Of a stretch of 64,000 nt of DNA, positions 55,080 to 64,000 are shown piece after piece. The number at the start of each line of letters is the position of its first letter. Positions within the stretch are counted from its first letter, which is position 1. The translations under genes were made by a program, and so were the position numbers. The notes under the pieces are model-generated. The model searched no databases. It was not told where the DNA came from and saw only the letters and a program-made list of their open reading frames with translations. This DNA comes from Aradus depressus (taxonomy: Eukaryota; Arthropoda; Insecta; Hemiptera; Aradidae), in assembly GCA_963662175.1 (NCBI GenBank), contig OY759215.1, forward strand, positions 16,915,079 to 16,979,078. Reading direction: 5' to 3'.

Positions 55080-55310
55080 ACTTCTCCTTCTATTTGAAGT
55101 ATAGGGAAAGTTATGTAATCGGTACGTGTTCGTCCTGCCCTCGTAAAAATACTCTCATCCTCTTCGTGTATGTTCAATATATTACTCTATATACTAATAA
55201 GATAAGTAGAAGGGAGGGTAAATAACTGCTGATATAATGGAATGCATCGACAAGATTTTTATATGTGAATTCAAAACCTCATAAGTACGACATCTATCAG
55301 TTTTCGTCAG
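55080..55310 (+). mobile_element. Family B fragment
   Basis: ACTTCTCCTTCTATTTGAAG TATAGGGAAAGTTATGTAAT CGGT, then a unit with ACTGCTGATATAATGGAATG CATCGAC. The remainder is absent. Confidence 0.6.
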
Positions 55311-56239
55311 AGCACGGCTTCCTTGTTCAGCACAAAAGCCGGGGTGCCGACTATTGCCCATATTATCTATGTTCCCCGGAGAAAACTTTAGGAAAGTCTG
55401 ACGTTAGAGCAACCTTGGGCGCTCCTACCAGAGGTGCGGAAAGTGATCAAAAGACAATGGTATATCAAGGATTGGCAGCAGCACTTTATAGCTTTAGAAT
55501 TAAGCTAAATATAGGCGTAACCATCGTAACCGATATCCTTAGTCTCTCTGTGTGCTTCAGTGTCTGCATTTGCGTTTTTCTATCTCCACTTTTGCGTTTG
55601 TTAGATAGTCTGCCTCCCTATTGTTCAATATCATAGAAGGCCTACAATTGCAATCACACCCTTTTCAATCTTTGTCATTCCAACTTCAAGGAACGGTTTC
55701 CATTTTTAAGATTATTTCTTCAGACCATAGTGGCGGTGGAGCGAAGCGATATAATATAACTGTACTTCTGCGAAAGATGTAATGCTAAGTGATCTTGCGA
55801 AAGAAAAATAACATATATTTTCTGTTTTTCTTCACGACTCCTAACCCGTTTTCATGTTTGATAGTTGGATCTAAGTCCTGATCTAACTGTAGAAACATGT
55901 TACATTTCCAACCAGATCTGTTATTCATGAATGAAAGAAAATGAAGTTATTAATCAACTAACTTTAAATTATATTCACTCATTAACACTGCTATCTAAAT
56001 TTAAAAGAAATAACAGTTCAGAAGAAGAGATCTAGGAATCTGACACATGCAAAACCTGCACGCTACCCATATCTCTTAATTTCTTTTTATTTTATGTTTT
56101 AGTAAAACTTGCGAAACTAGTTTCTAAAATCAGTCTTTCTCTGAGATGATTCTCCCTACAGTCTATAAATCGTCTAAAACTGAAAACATCCCCAGTCAAT
56201 TTTGTTTATTGACTCTAATTGAAAAAAATAATTAAGTAA
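55311..56239. other. No supported gene
   Basis: The plus ORF continuing to 55636 mixes repeat and unique sequence, with no motif. The rest is A+T-rich. Confidence 0.4.
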
Positions 56240-56505
56240 ATAGAATATATAAAATCAAATAAAAAATAAGAAATTGTTCACACGTTTACTATTCGGTTTT
56301 CGAACACTACCGTGTCTTCCTCAGTGGCAAATCTATACATGAGTACATAGTATTACAATAGTAATATTAAGGCATCAGAAAGATATACATAATACTATAC
56401 TATGTATTTATGTATACTTTTGCCACTGAGGACGAAACTATTATTTGAAAACCGGTTCTGGTTAATAGGATGACAATTTCTTATTTCATTTGATATATCT
56501 CATCC
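56240..56505. repeat. Large imperfect foldback (inverted repeat)
   Basis: Arms of about 120 bp: AAATCAAATAAAAAATAAGA AATTGTTC ... CGGTTTTCGAACACTACCGT GTCTTCCTCAGTGGCAAA pairs with TTTGCCACTGAGGACGAAAC TATTATTTGAAAACCGG ... GACAATTTCTTATTTCATTT GATATAT. The centre is an A+T-rich TAGTATTA/TAATACTA zone near 56360-56390. Similar arm ends occur singly near 34710 and 57345. Confidence 0.8.
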
Positions 56506-56676
56506 CACAATATCTTACTACCTCTTATAAAAGATATTTACTATTCGTTACTTTTGGGACGTGTAAAGAAATTCAGAATTTATATTAAATGTTCACATTA
56601 TCAAATTATTCTCAACCTCAGCATCTATAATTTATTTGCTGATCTTTATTCTAAAGGATTTACATAGTTTTTTTTT

Positions 56677-56835
56677 ACTCATGCCCGGGCTACTCATATC
56701 GCCTACTACTAGATCGTTCTTTCGTCGCTCTGGTGGACATGAGCCTGAATCTACTATGGGAATCCTAAATTTTGCATACCATATACACATCGTCCTATCC
56801 GAAGGACGGCATGCTCGAGGTATGTTCACTTCCCA
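56677..56835 (-). mobile_element. SINE-A fragment with internal deletion
   Basis: ACTCATGCCCGGGC, TCGCCTACTACTAGATCGTT, GGACATGAGCCTGAATCTAC, then directly GTCCTATCCGAAGGACGGCA TGCTCGAGG. The overlapping opposite-strand ORFs are shadows. Confidence 0.82.
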
Positions 56836-58184
56836 AAAGTTTTTTGACTTTTTGATTGGAAATGAAAATATGTACCTATTCTTTGCCATTTCTGCATCCG
56901 CCCCATACACCATTGTCCCATTGTAGAATGACTAGGAATCGAATGTTATTCCCGTTGATGAAGTACCAAAAATGTCATGAAGGAGGGAGGAATTTGAAGA
57001 GCAAGTCGTAAAGATAAGTTAGGGAGTTGATTCCTATAATAGCAGGAAATTATAAATAATTATTATAATGATTCTTATGTCTCGTTGGAAAGTAATATAC
57101 ATGTAGATGGGATAAAGAGGAATCTATATAATGTCATACACGAAAAAAACAGATTAGTTAACATAAATGTGAAAAATTATTATTGTTTATTAGGACTGTA
57201 ATTGCATAAAACAATTAATATATCAATGTTAAATTAAATTTTATGGACACTAAAGTTGGGTTTGCAGCCCGTAACGTCTACATAATAAAATAAAGTTTTT
57301 TAAACAAAAAAATAGAAGAAATGATTTGTTTTATCACGGTTTAATTCACAAACAGAACCGGATTTAGTATTCTACAGAGTCATCGTCAGTGGTACATAAT
57401 TATTTTTAAGTAACACACTGTTAATGTGGACACCGCAGTAAATGTGTATGGAAACAACTTCTAAGTCTGTACAATAAGCAGTTTGTTTTCTGAAGCCTTA
57501 CCATCACCAAATGTGGTGATTCATAATTGGAACTTAGAACTATCTTTTTTTAGTATTGCGAACCGCTTCTACATGTGTTGAAAGAAAGGAAATGTGCTAA
57601 TTTTTCGTGTGGGTTTGATGCGTGTTTATCTCTTCCTCTACTTCCTCTTTCAGCAATATTGACACGAAGGTCGACAAAAAAACAAAAACAAATAATAGTT
57701 CAAACCAAAGACAGTTCAATATTTATGCAAATCATATTAATGTAATGAAGAAAACAATTTAAAAATTGAATTAATAATAAACTGATTGTGTATTAATTTA
57801 GTTGTGGAGTGACTGGATCTATACTGGAGCCTCGTCCCACGCGACTGTATCTAGCCTCACGGAATTGTTATGTTCTCGGAAAAGATGTTTACTAAATAGT
57901 ATGAGTTGAGACAATGGTCAAGACTGTGCTAAATCAATTTTCCTGAATGCAGCGAGTGGTGACGCGAGCCCTCAAATCGCCCACATCCGAGGGCGGATGA
58001 GTGATTTATGATCAATTAGATGCATCATTCTCGGGGAAGGTTTTTCTTTGTTGAAGAAAAAAAAGAAAAGCAATATCTGTCAATCTTCTCTGTCACATTC
58101 AAATGATGTACGAGAAGTCAGATTTTTATTTTTATTTCTTTGCAGGAAATCAATTAGGCTTGAAGAGTTAGGCGTAAGGATATC
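56836..58184. other. No supported gene
   Basis: 57335-57400 resembles one arm of the foldback (ACAGAACCGGATTTAGTATT, GTCATCGTCAGTGG). 57640-57760 is A-rich. Nothing else recognised. Confidence 0.4.
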
Positions 58185-58445
58185 ACGGCGATCTGTCGTG
58201 CGCCACCTTAATGGCATCCTTCTTCTCTCATCTCGCTCTCTTCCTCTGTCTGTCTGTGGTCCGCTTCACATGCCCAGCCTTTTCATGTCTGTTACTAAGG
58301 TCGGGTACTGCCAAAAGATGTCCCTCCGCTTTCTGTTTGTCCTGATCTTCCACTTCTAGGTTTCTCTATTCTAGACCTGACCAGGTATTTTCCACAACAC
58401 TTTATTATCAAACGTCTGGAAACTGTTCTTCAGGTTCCTCGAAAG
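58185..58445 (+). repeat. Repeat family E, copy 2
   Basis: Collinear with 17440-17710 (CTGTGGTCCGCTTCACATGC, CTGCCAAAAGATGTCCCTC, ACAACACTTTATTATCAAAC GTCTGGAAAC), at moderate divergence. The plus ORF 58048-58359 crosses it and also has no known motif. Confidence 0.5.
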
Positions 58446-58933
58446 ATATACCCAAGGGATGATGAACAATTGGGAAGCATTGAATATGTAAAAAAGTACA
58501 TTAATGTTCTTTTTAAATAATAGTTTCTATATATCTTTATAAACAATATTGTAAGGGGTGTCTGTAAACTATTACCGTTTCCAGGTCAATCTTGTCGTAA
58601 AATCACGGAATAATGGCTGGACATATTTCAACCAAACTTCATATTTTGAACCTGGTTTTTACAGGAATTGGTTTTATGATACATATAATTTCAGAACCAT
58701 TTCATGTTTTCTTCTGTTACTATTGATCTTACGTGAAAAAGTTACAGAGTATACAAAGTCAATATGAAAGACATATTTTGAACATTTTTTATTCCACACA
58801 TTGTTTCGCTAAAGTAGCAAATTAAAGACATTTTTGAGTAGCGAGAAGGGGAGTGAGATGGAGGGGGCAAATGGCAGGGGGAGATCATTTTTTTCTTTGT
58901 CCCAAAATCGCTTGTAATCAGCTTCAGATAAAA
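58446..58933. other. No supported gene
   Basis: The plus ORF 58558-58767 is unrecognised. 58840-58885 is G-rich. Confidence 0.4.
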
Positions 58934-59295
58934 TAATTATAGGTTAGGTTTTATGACTCATGCCCGGGCTTTAACTACGAGGTCATATCGCCTACTACCA
59001 GAGCGCTCTTTCGTCACTCTGGTGAACATGAGCCCGACTCTACTGTGGGAGTCCTAAATGTTGCCGAACGTAAATTTTGATTCACCTCAGACAGGGGTCT
59101 TTAACGAGTACCGGACATCGTACAGGCTCGGGACCATCGCTTAACGTCCCATCCAAAGGACGGCGTGCTTAAGTTTATTTTACTTCCCAGATAAAATAAA
59201 CTAAGAGCCTCGGTCGGGTTTCGAACCCACGAACTTGAGCTCAGAAGGCAAGCACGCATACCACTGAGCTACCGGCGCCCTCTGAACGAATTATA
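58934..59295 (-). mobile_element. SINE-A, full length, TTAGG-like tail
   Basis: Tail AGGTTAGGTTTTATGACTCA (58941 on); head CTGAGCTACCGGCGCCCTC ending 59282. AATTATA appears at 58934-58940 and 59289-59295 as a possible short target duplication. Confidence 0.93.
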
Positions 59296-59729
59296 TAGTA
59301 AAGTAATAACATAAAGTTTTATAAATCCTACATTTAGGGTGGGGGATCCCGGCTTGTCGAAACTCAGAACCAGAGCCAGCAGCGACTGTCCGCGACGGAG
59401 TCACAGCAGTGATCCATCACATTTAAATAATAACAGGTAGGTATCTGGAAGTCTAATCCAGACGGCTGTTCTATAGCTGGAAGCTAATCTTGTCTGGTTT
59501 GGGGGTCGTCCCTTGTCATTTGAAAAGTCGCCGTATTAAAATGATTAATACCACAGGATTTGGGATATTACACACAAGTAATTAAGCTTCAAAATTTCAT
59601 TTAAATTTTGGGTGGAAAAGCACAAAATTCCTCTTGTAAACCGGAGGTTTTCTCGCCGGATCATTAAGTTAAAACATTTCCTGAGACATATTTCATCATT
59701 CAGATGACTCTATACATGCTCAATAGTAT
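59296..59729. other. No supported gene
   Basis: 59340-59410 is moderately G+C-rich. Nothing assigned. Confidence 0.4.
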
Positions 59730-59931
59730 GAGCACGCCGTTCTTCAGGTAGGACGTTAAGCGATAATCACAAGCCTCCCTAAAGATCCCTTACCTTAGAT
59801 AACTAAATGTGGGTGAGCGAAATTCGGACTCCCATAGTACAGAACTCATGTCCAGCAGAGTGACAAAAGAGTGCTTTGGTAGCAAGCGATATGACCTCGT
59901 AGTTAAAGCCCGGTACGTCGCAATAACTAAC
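59730..59931 (+). mobile_element. SINE-A lacking the head
   Basis: GAGCACGCCGTTCTTCAGGT, then CGGACTCCCATAGTAC, GAGTGACAAAAGAGTGCTTT and CGCAATAACTAAC. Older copy with many substitutions. The ORF 59809-60018 is a shadow. Confidence 0.83.
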
Positions 59932-60336
59932 CAACAAGGTCTAGTTAACCCTCAGATCGGAACATCGCGAAGCCCCGATACTCTGTGTTCTTTTCAGAAC
60001 CTCTTCAGCTTTCTTTAATGAGTCTAAGATATGTCGCTACTGTTACTTCCTACTATTTCATTCTAAATTTTCAACGGAATTTCACGTTTTCCGACCCTCT
60101 GATTCCAGAAATTACAGTAAAACTTTCGATCTGTCGATATATCTGTGTATCTTTGTGTGTGTCTGTGAAAATAATATAACTCCCGATAGAATGAGTGTAT
60201 CGAGATTAAATTTTATATAATATATAAAATTATGTATCCAGAACCCCATAGCGACGATGCCTAGTGATTTTTAGCCAAATCGACCAAAGAGCAGGGGCGA
60301 TTGGGGAGAACCCCATAAGGACTACTAACCATAATA

Positions 60337-60764
60337 ATAATAATAATAATACATTTATTTCCGTTAAACCAATACATGGTAATAGGATACGTCAATTGAA
60401 TTTATACATTAAGATAGCTTATAAATTAGATTTATAACTACTTGAGTCTAACACATCTATGATTAGTAGTAATAACAAAACTATTAAAAAAAGTAAAATG
60501 AAATTAATAAAAACTGAACAAATAAATACTTAAAAATATATGAGTATATATTTTTAAAAAATTGATACAAGATACGTTCATAATAAGTAAACACCTTTTT
60601 CAATTTAATAAAAATTAAGATAGCTATTTTTCAAAAAAAACTCTGCGGAAGTGTCTTTATTCCCCAACGATGTTTCAGGAGGACGTTCTTACGTCCCATA
60701 ATTAGGTCCCAATGTGCGAGATATAGAAAAGAAAGAAAACAATGTAACTGTAACAATATATGAA

Positions 60765-60775
<11 letters not shown>
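60337..60775 (-). mobile_element. LINE family F 3' end, longest copy
   Basis: Begins at the (ATA)n tract 60331-60350 (the 3' tail, reversed), then TTTCCGTTAAACCAATACAT GGTAATAGGATACGTCAA, continuing to GGTCCCAATGTGCGAGATAT AG. Closely similar to 4281-4625, with slightly more sequence. No ORF. Confidence 0.75.
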
Positions 60776-60795
<20 letters not shown>

Positions 60796-60800
60796 TATAA
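60770..60800. repeat. Poly-A and (TA)n
   Basis: A9 followed by about 12 TA units at the LINE/family B junction. Confidence 0.85.
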
Positions 60801-61000
60801 CGATACATTCGATACATCGGCAGTAACTGCCGATGTATCAAATGTATCGCCACAAAATTTAATATGAAAATTCAGAAGCTTCTATGTAAGTCAACTATTC
60901 ATTATTAGCTGAAACGGTCAATTGGTTTTGGAGGGAGAGCGAAAACATAATTGATTAATTCCCTCTGGGGAAGTACATTGCCGGTGATTCGCCGATGACA

Positions 61001-61726
61001 TTTTTTTAAATTGTTTTCCCAGACTGACTGATGAGGGCAACCTCGAAAGCCAGCCGTCTATCAGACCCATGTTTCCACAGCCAAACTTGTTTCGATCGTT
61101 GGGTTAATTAGATAAAACCTTATTATAAGGAATGTTGGTCAAATCAGGTTTTTCTAAATTTAGGTTTTAGTAAGATTGCAATTCCCACTTTTCTCTGTCA
61201 AAACCTGCTTTTGTGAGGCCTTCTTTTATAAAAAAAAAAAATCTTCTTCATTAAATGAAAAAAAAATAAGATTTGTCATCTTTAAATATGATTTATTTCC
61301 TAGGCTATACTTCAATTTATCTGCATTTATTACCGGATTATACAGATATTGCGTAAAGATAGGATATTTTTATAATAGGACTACCGTTTTGTCAAGCTTA
61401 ACGACTTTAGACAGACTTCAGGAAGAATGTTGGCTATGTCAAATTTATCACTTTCACCTCATTTGGTCATTTGTCTACCAAGAACCGGTTGGATGGATGA
61501 ACAGTTTTGTCTGGAAACGGTAAGTTCCAACAAATCCGCATCCCATTTCACTCAAAGAAATTTTGAAAGTAGTCTCCCCAAGAAATCTATAAACGGAAAA
61601 TAAATGTGTTTCTTAAAATAAATACCATAGAAATGTGAGGAAGTAAATATGGGGTAGATGGCTATCTTCATTCAATCTGATGGTCCAACAACCCTTTAAG
61701 GAACTGTAAATGTTCAATTACTCAAG
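61001..61726. other. No supported gene
   Basis: The plus ORF 61176-61523 (115 aa) starts with low-complexity K/F/S residues; the later part (TTVLSSLTTLDRLQEECWLC) is more protein-like but unrecognised. 61530-61570 and 62870-62920 share TCCCATTTCACTCAAAGAAA TTTTGAAAGTAGTCTCC, a small local duplication. Confidence 0.4.
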
Positions 61727-61955
61727 GTTAGTTATTGAGACTCATGCCCGGGCTTTTACTTCGAGGTTATATCGCCTACTACCAGAGTGCTCTTTCGTCA
61801 CTGCCCTGGACATGAGCCTGATTCTTCCGTTGGAGTTCTACATTTTGATTGTGGTTTACAACGACTACCTGACATCGCACAAAGCTTATCGTCCCATCCG
61901 AAGGACGGAGTGCTCAAGGGTTGTTTCGAGATAAAAAAAAAAAAATAAGAGTCTC
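61727..61955 (-). mobile_element. SINE-A, head truncated and diverged
   Basis: GTTAGTTATTGAGACTCATG CCCGGG, CGCCTACTACCAGAGTGCTC, then ATCGTCCCATCCGAAGGACG GAGTGCTCAAGG. Lacks the tRNA part. The ORF 61710-61934 is a shadow. Confidence 0.85.
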
Positions 61956-62094
61956 AATTACTCAGCGTGATCAAAGTACCTAACTAGGGAGAAGTTACTG
62001 GTCTTCAAAGCTTCATTCATAAATATACCCGAAGGTGTGTGTTGTTTTGGTACGTCCCCACCATCAGAACTTAATCTTTTCTGTTATGAGACGA

Positions 62095-62330
62095 TAATAA
62101 TAATATTTATTTCTGTTAAACCATAACAAGGCAATAGGATATGCCATAAATATGTATACATCAAGATACTTGAAATAAATAAAAAGGGTACTTAGACAGA
62201 CATGTGATAAGTAACAACAACAATAGTAAAAAAAAAAAGGTGTCTTACCCCTCCTCCCTCTATATTTCAGGACGTATTCTTAGGTCTCTTTCTCAGGTCA
62301 CAATGTGCTAAATTTAGAAAAGAAAGAAAA
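62095..62330 (-). mobile_element. LINE family F 3' end, diverged copy
   Basis: GATAATAATAATATTTATTT CTGTTAAACCATAACAAGGC AATAGGATATGCC, on to TCAGGTCACAATGTGC. It ends where the next SINE begins. Confidence 0.65.
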
Positions 62331-62690
62331 ATATTAGGTTCAGTTAGGTTTTATGACTCATGCCCGGGTTTTAACTACGAGGTCATATCGCCTACTACCA
62401 GCGCGCTCCTCATGTCACTCTGGTGGACATGAGCCCGACTCTACTATGGGAGTCCTAAATTTTGCCTATCCTAAATTTTTATTCACCTAGGGCAGGGGTC
62501 TTTAATGAGTACCTGACATCGTATAGGCTCGGGACCATCGCTTAACGTCCCATCCGAAGGACGGCGTGCTTAAGTTTATTTTACCTCCCAGATAAAATAA
62601 ACTAAGAGCCTCGATCGGGTTTCGAACCCACGATCTTGAGCTCAGAAGACAAGCACGCATTCCACTGAGCTACCGGTGCCCTAGAAAAAT
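62331..62690 (-). mobile_element. SINE-A, full length, TTAGG-like tail
   Basis: Tail TTAGGTTCAGTTAGGTTTTA; head ACTGAGCTACCGGTGCCCT ending 62682. Possible duplication of AGAAAAAT on both sides. It sits against the edge of the family F fragment. Confidence 0.93.
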
Positions 62691-63074
62691 TATATCCAAC
62701 AAATATAATAATATTCATAAAATAATTACGCATTACGTTTAATTAAGGCAAATTATGACTGTTCTAATTTTCAATGTTGCTTCTATGTTGTCTAGTTACC
62801 ACTATATTATACATATTTTATAAACAACAAAATTTCGGAGAATAACAAATTATAGTTACGGATTAGTCCATCCCATTTCCCTCAGAGAAATTTTGAAAGT
62901 AGTCTCCCTAAGAAATCTATTTGTAAACTATGTAGGAATAGGAAAATAAATATCATAAAAATGTGAGAGGAGCTACTGGTCTTATATCAATCGACAACTA
63001 GTAAATACACGCGAGTCTGTGTGATGAACTGGTCAGCTGATCATCAGAACATAACCTTTTCTATTGTGAGACTA
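62691..63074. other. Local duplicate of 61530-62090 sequence
   Basis: 62870-62960 and 62985-63070 echo 61540-61640 and 61990-62095 (TTGAAAGTAGTCTCCC, TACTGGTCTT, CATCAGAACATAACCTTTTC). The SINE and LINE neighbours also recur in the same order, so a segmental duplication of about 1.3 kb is likely. Confidence 0.6.
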
Positions 63075-63133
63075 TAATAATAATATTTATATCGGTTAAA
63101 CTATAACATGGCAATAGAATATGCCATAAATTT
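63075..63133 (-). mobile_element. LINE family F stub
   Basis: CTATAATAATAATATTTATA TCGGTTAAACTATAACATGG CAATAGAATATGCC, then broken off by a SINE. Confidence 0.65.
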
Positions 63134-63376
63134 GTTAGTTATTGTGATTTATGCCCTGGCTTTAACTAAGAGGTCATACCGCCAAATATCAGAGTGCTCT
63201 TTCGTCGCTCTAGTGGACATGAACCCAACTCTACTGTGGGAGTCCTAAATGTTGCCAATTCCGGTTTATTCACCTATTATCGAGTACCGGACATCATACA
63301 CTCTCGAGACTATTGCTTAACCTCCCATCCAAAGGACGGCGTGCTCAAGGTTTTTTCACCTCCCAAATAAAAAACG
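63134..63376 (-). mobile_element. SINE-A, head truncated
   Basis: GTTAGTTATTGTGATTTATG CCCTGGC, ATCAGAGTGCTCTTTCGTCG, CTCCCATCCAAAGGACGGCG TGCTC. No tRNA head. It inserted into or next to the family F stub. Confidence 0.87.
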
Positions 63377-64000
63377 TTTACATCTTTTAAACATTTCACA
63401 TCTGTAATTGTTATTATTATTATTGATATTGGTATCATGCTGGGAAGTTTGGCGTGTGGACTTCAAGGGCCGCACTTAGTTACAAATGCCACCTTTGCAG
63501 ACTCCTAATACACTGCACATCCTCTGATTTAGGGAACAGAGAGGCGAATCACACACATCCGAGAACCTGCTTCTTTTACTTATTTTTTTACTGCCAGAGG
63601 ATCTGTCAGAATCAGAAACTCTAATACTCTCAGTTAAGTTGCCTACTGAAACTTCCCAAAGACTTGAGGTTCCATACTGACCGACAAGAGATCCTCCCAC
63701 CGAGGCTAAGAAAAACAGTACCCATTATACTACCAAATTAAATAGACCCTTTGAACGAGGTGGGTGGCACACCTGAACCCGGCTTGGACCGCTTTCACAA
63801 AAATATAGATCTAGATTATACATTATTATTAGTTTTAATAATAACCCGGGGACACTGATTAATTACTGGTTTCTTAACCCGACCTCCTCAACAAAATTAT
63901 AGTGTTTATATTTTGTCGAAAATCAGTAAAGATAGGAACTGTTGATAGAGCCATTTTGTATGATTTAACATAATGGCTAAATTTTGATAATTATGAGTAG
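63377..64000. other. No supported gene
   Basis: Minus ORF 63476-63700 (74 aa) has normal composition (SIRVSDSDRSSGSKKISKRS) but no recognised domain. (ATT)n at 63410-63424. Confidence 0.35.

Larger units (their letters stand above)
60055..61000 (+). mobile_element. Family B copy split by a family F LINE
   Basis: Left part 60055-60330 (ACGGAATTTCACGTTTTCCG, TCCCGATAGAATGAGTGTAT CGAG) and right part 60800-61000 (TGCCGATGTATCAAATGTAT CG ... GGGGAAGTACATTGCCGGTG ATTCGCCGATGAC). A LINE tail fills the gap. A short inverted ATACATCGGCAGTAACTGCC GATGTAT motif lies at 60811-60838. Confidence 0.68.

Noticed and set aside
56632..56926. ORFs of 93 and 96 aa on opposite strands
   Set aside because: Both are read-through of a SINE-A fragment.

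Overview
This window looks like intergenic, repeat-rich DNA from an animal nuclear genome, most likely an insect or another arthropod. The signs are high A+T, no operon-like coding, and abundant eukaryotic transposons of the Jockey, R1-like, RTE, Tc1, piggyBac, hAT and PIF/Harbinger types. There is a dense tRNA-derived SINE family, and TTAGG-like (insect telomere type) motifs occur at 11204-11220 and at several SINE tails. The species cannot be named from sequence alone. I found no complete host gene. Every recognisable coding stretch is a broken transposon ORF, apart from a few unrecognised ORFs marked as such.

Layout. 0-8 kb: a dispersed repeat (family B) split by a truncated LINE, a SINE, a LINE 3' end, and a piggyBac-like element (4897-7938, TTAA target sites). 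A Tc1 element with IR/DR-like ends (5103-7306) sits inside the piggyBac, and a SINE piece sits inside the Tc1. 8-20 kb: low-information DNA, a higher-order tandem array of 174-bp units (13536-14567), a LINE tail, SINEs and an RTE fragment carrying a 72-bp retroposed insert with a 14-bp target duplication. 20-30 kb: a hAT remnant, three-copy MITE family C (third copy at 43 kb), a 227-bp near-perfect palindrome (21677-21903), an R1-like LINE inside family B, and an unrecognised ORF at 27040-27420. 30-40 kb: tandem array 31948-32727, LINE fragments, a PIF/Harbinger element with MADF and nuclease pieces (36222-37426), and a TIR element (37997-39075) containing a hAT transposase C-terminus. 40-54 kb: (TA)n tracts with a 142-bp perfect palindrome, a cleanly bounded Jockey insertion (41959-42512), repeat pair D and many SINEs. 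54-64 kb: the densest SINE zone, more family B and F copies, and a large imperfect foldback (56240-56505).

The parts do not form a pathway. They form a stratigraphy: family B and piggyBac are older hosts, LINEs and Tc1 cut into them, and SINEs are among the latest arrivals. The most unusual structures are the 227-bp palindrome, the 83+91 higher-order array that stays open in one frame for 337 codons, and the SINE tails that resemble telomere repeats.
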